In this document: piece by piece, positions 5,402 to 5,983 of the stretch
How the letters are laid out: every line of letters begins with the position of its first letter
Numbering within the stretch: position 1 is the first letter of the stretch
Source: Bacteroidota bacterium
GTDB taxonomy: Bacteria > Bacteroidota > Bacteroidia > UBA8524
Reading direction: 5' to 3'
Length of the DNA stretch: 5,983 nucleotides
Assembly: GCA_003531115.1 (NCBI GenBank)
Contig: DQHT01000101.1
Coordinates: 7,455-13,437, forward strand
The notes under the pieces: model-generated
What the model saw: only the letters and a program-made list of their open reading frames with translations
What the model was told of the DNA's origin: nothing
The model's database searches: none
Program-made: the position numbers and the translations under genes

Positions 5402-5983
5402 TTATTTTTTGTCACATTTCGCCTGACATACCAGGGCGAGGTCAAGTTGTTTGCGCAAGTCGGGCAATGTTGCCGTAGCCCAATTTTTAATTTCTGTATC
5501 GGTGCTCTCTGTTGAGGCATTTTCAAATGCTGTAATGGCATCTTTGTATTCGCTTACCATCCTGTCGGCGTAGGCTTTGTCAAAATCATTCCCTGATTTC
5601 TCATTTAATTCTTTATATGCTTCTTGTGTGCCTTCCGTTGATGAGGTTGGAACCGTCATTGTTTTACTCGCAGCAAGTGCACTTAACTCAGCAACTAATT
5701 TGCCGTGTGCCGCCTCGATCGTTTTTCCCAACTCCTTAACATGGGTGACACTTCCTTTAAGCTGTGCCAATTGTCCCAATTGAATATGCTCCAGGTTGAA
5801 TTCGGCAGCATTCACAAGGAATTGCGCATCATTCTCTCCCGCTTTGTCATCAAATTTTGCCTCATTATGTTCTTCAGCAACATCTTTGGCGTCTGCCGGC
5901 TTTTGGTTCCCGTTGCATGATGCCAGAAGGAAAATTGTGGTTACCAGCGTCAGGTGTAAAAAGGATCCTTTAAAATAATTCGT
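5402..5983 (-). CDS. DUF4142 family lipoprotein (5' end cut by window edge)
   Basis: The frame is open from the right edge to a TAA at 5404-5402, giving 193 residues; the true start must lie just outside. The N-terminal part contains a hydrophobic segment ending in a good lipobox, LLASC, followed by NGNQKPAD, so the protein should be a lipoprotein facing the periplasm. After an acidic linker comes a helical domain with DUF4142 (PF13628) hallmarks: AQFLVNAAEFNLEHIQLGQL, a GSVTHVKELGKTIEAAHGKL helix, DFDKAYADRMVSEYKDAI and ending LPDLRKQLDLA. DUF4142 is classed with ferritin-like four-helix folds; its biochemical role is unclear, and I see no complete di-iron motif. A GTG at 5815 could start a shorter protein, but that would remove the signal peptide and the first domain residues. 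It is the first visible gene of a two-gene unit with the small conserved protein. Confidence 0.9.
   Translation of the reverse strand, partial: TNYFKGSFLHLTLVTTIFLLASCNGNQKPADAKDVAEEHNEAKFDDKAGENDAQFLVNAAEFNLEHIQLGQLAQLKGSVTHVKELGKTIEAAHGKLVAELSALAASKTMTVPTSSTEGTQEAYKELNEKSGNDFDKAYADRMVSEYKDAITAFENASTESTDTEIKNWATATLPDLRKQLDLALVCQAKCDKK

Noticed and set aside
5395..5541. An N-terminal extension of the small conserved protein to an ATG at 5541.
   Set aside because: The extension lies almost wholly over the DUF4142 coding sequence in another frame; the ATG at 5394 gives the family-like start FGIWMD and normal operon spacing.
5402..5815. A GTG start at 5815 for the DUF4142 protein.
   Set aside because: The frame continues upstream through a clear signal peptide and LLASC lipobox to the window edge, so the real start is outside the window.

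Overview
The window looks like chromosomal DNA of a member of the Bacteroidota, probably Cytophagales or Chitinophagales-like. The signs are moderate GC, genes without Shine-Dalgarno sites behind A/T-rich leaders, candidate promoters of the TTTG / TAnnTTTG type, a seven-helix membrane-anchored AraC-family regulator, and a DUF4142 lipoprotein beside a small conserved protein of the kind common in this phylum. The genus cannot be fixed from the sequence. All eight genes supported here lie on the minus strand, so the layout is read from right to left.

Right part (5983 to 4977): a DUF4142 lipoprotein, cut by the window edge at its 5' end, is followed after 7 bases by a 122-residue conserved protein with a weak eRF1/Dom34-like (baeRF) look. 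A strong intrinsic terminator closes this two-gene unit. Next comes a non-coding stretch of about 440 bases (5025 to 4581). It holds a degenerate palindromic repeat element, a G-rich 7-base tandem repeat and the promoter of the next gene.

Middle part (4580 to 1464): a small four-helix membrane protein is followed 26 bases later by a seven-helix AraC-family regulator. Then come a 147-base gap with a perfect 16-base palindrome, an outer-membrane beta-barrel protein with its own terminator, and a second copy of the four-helix protein (118 of 139 residues identical to the first). The two copies share their upstream sequence as well, including a candidate promoter with the same 21-base spacer, so a gene-plus-promoter unit was duplicated around the regulator and barrel genes.

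Left part (1457 to 1): a secreted or lipoprotein-like orphan begins 6 bases after the second four-helix gene. It is followed by a gene open at the left edge that encodes an unusual chain: three membrane helices, HEAT-like repeats and a C-terminal ExbD/TolR-like domain. This fusion architecture is the most distinctive observation. No mobile element, tRNA, rRNA, CRISPR array or recognisable defence system is visible.
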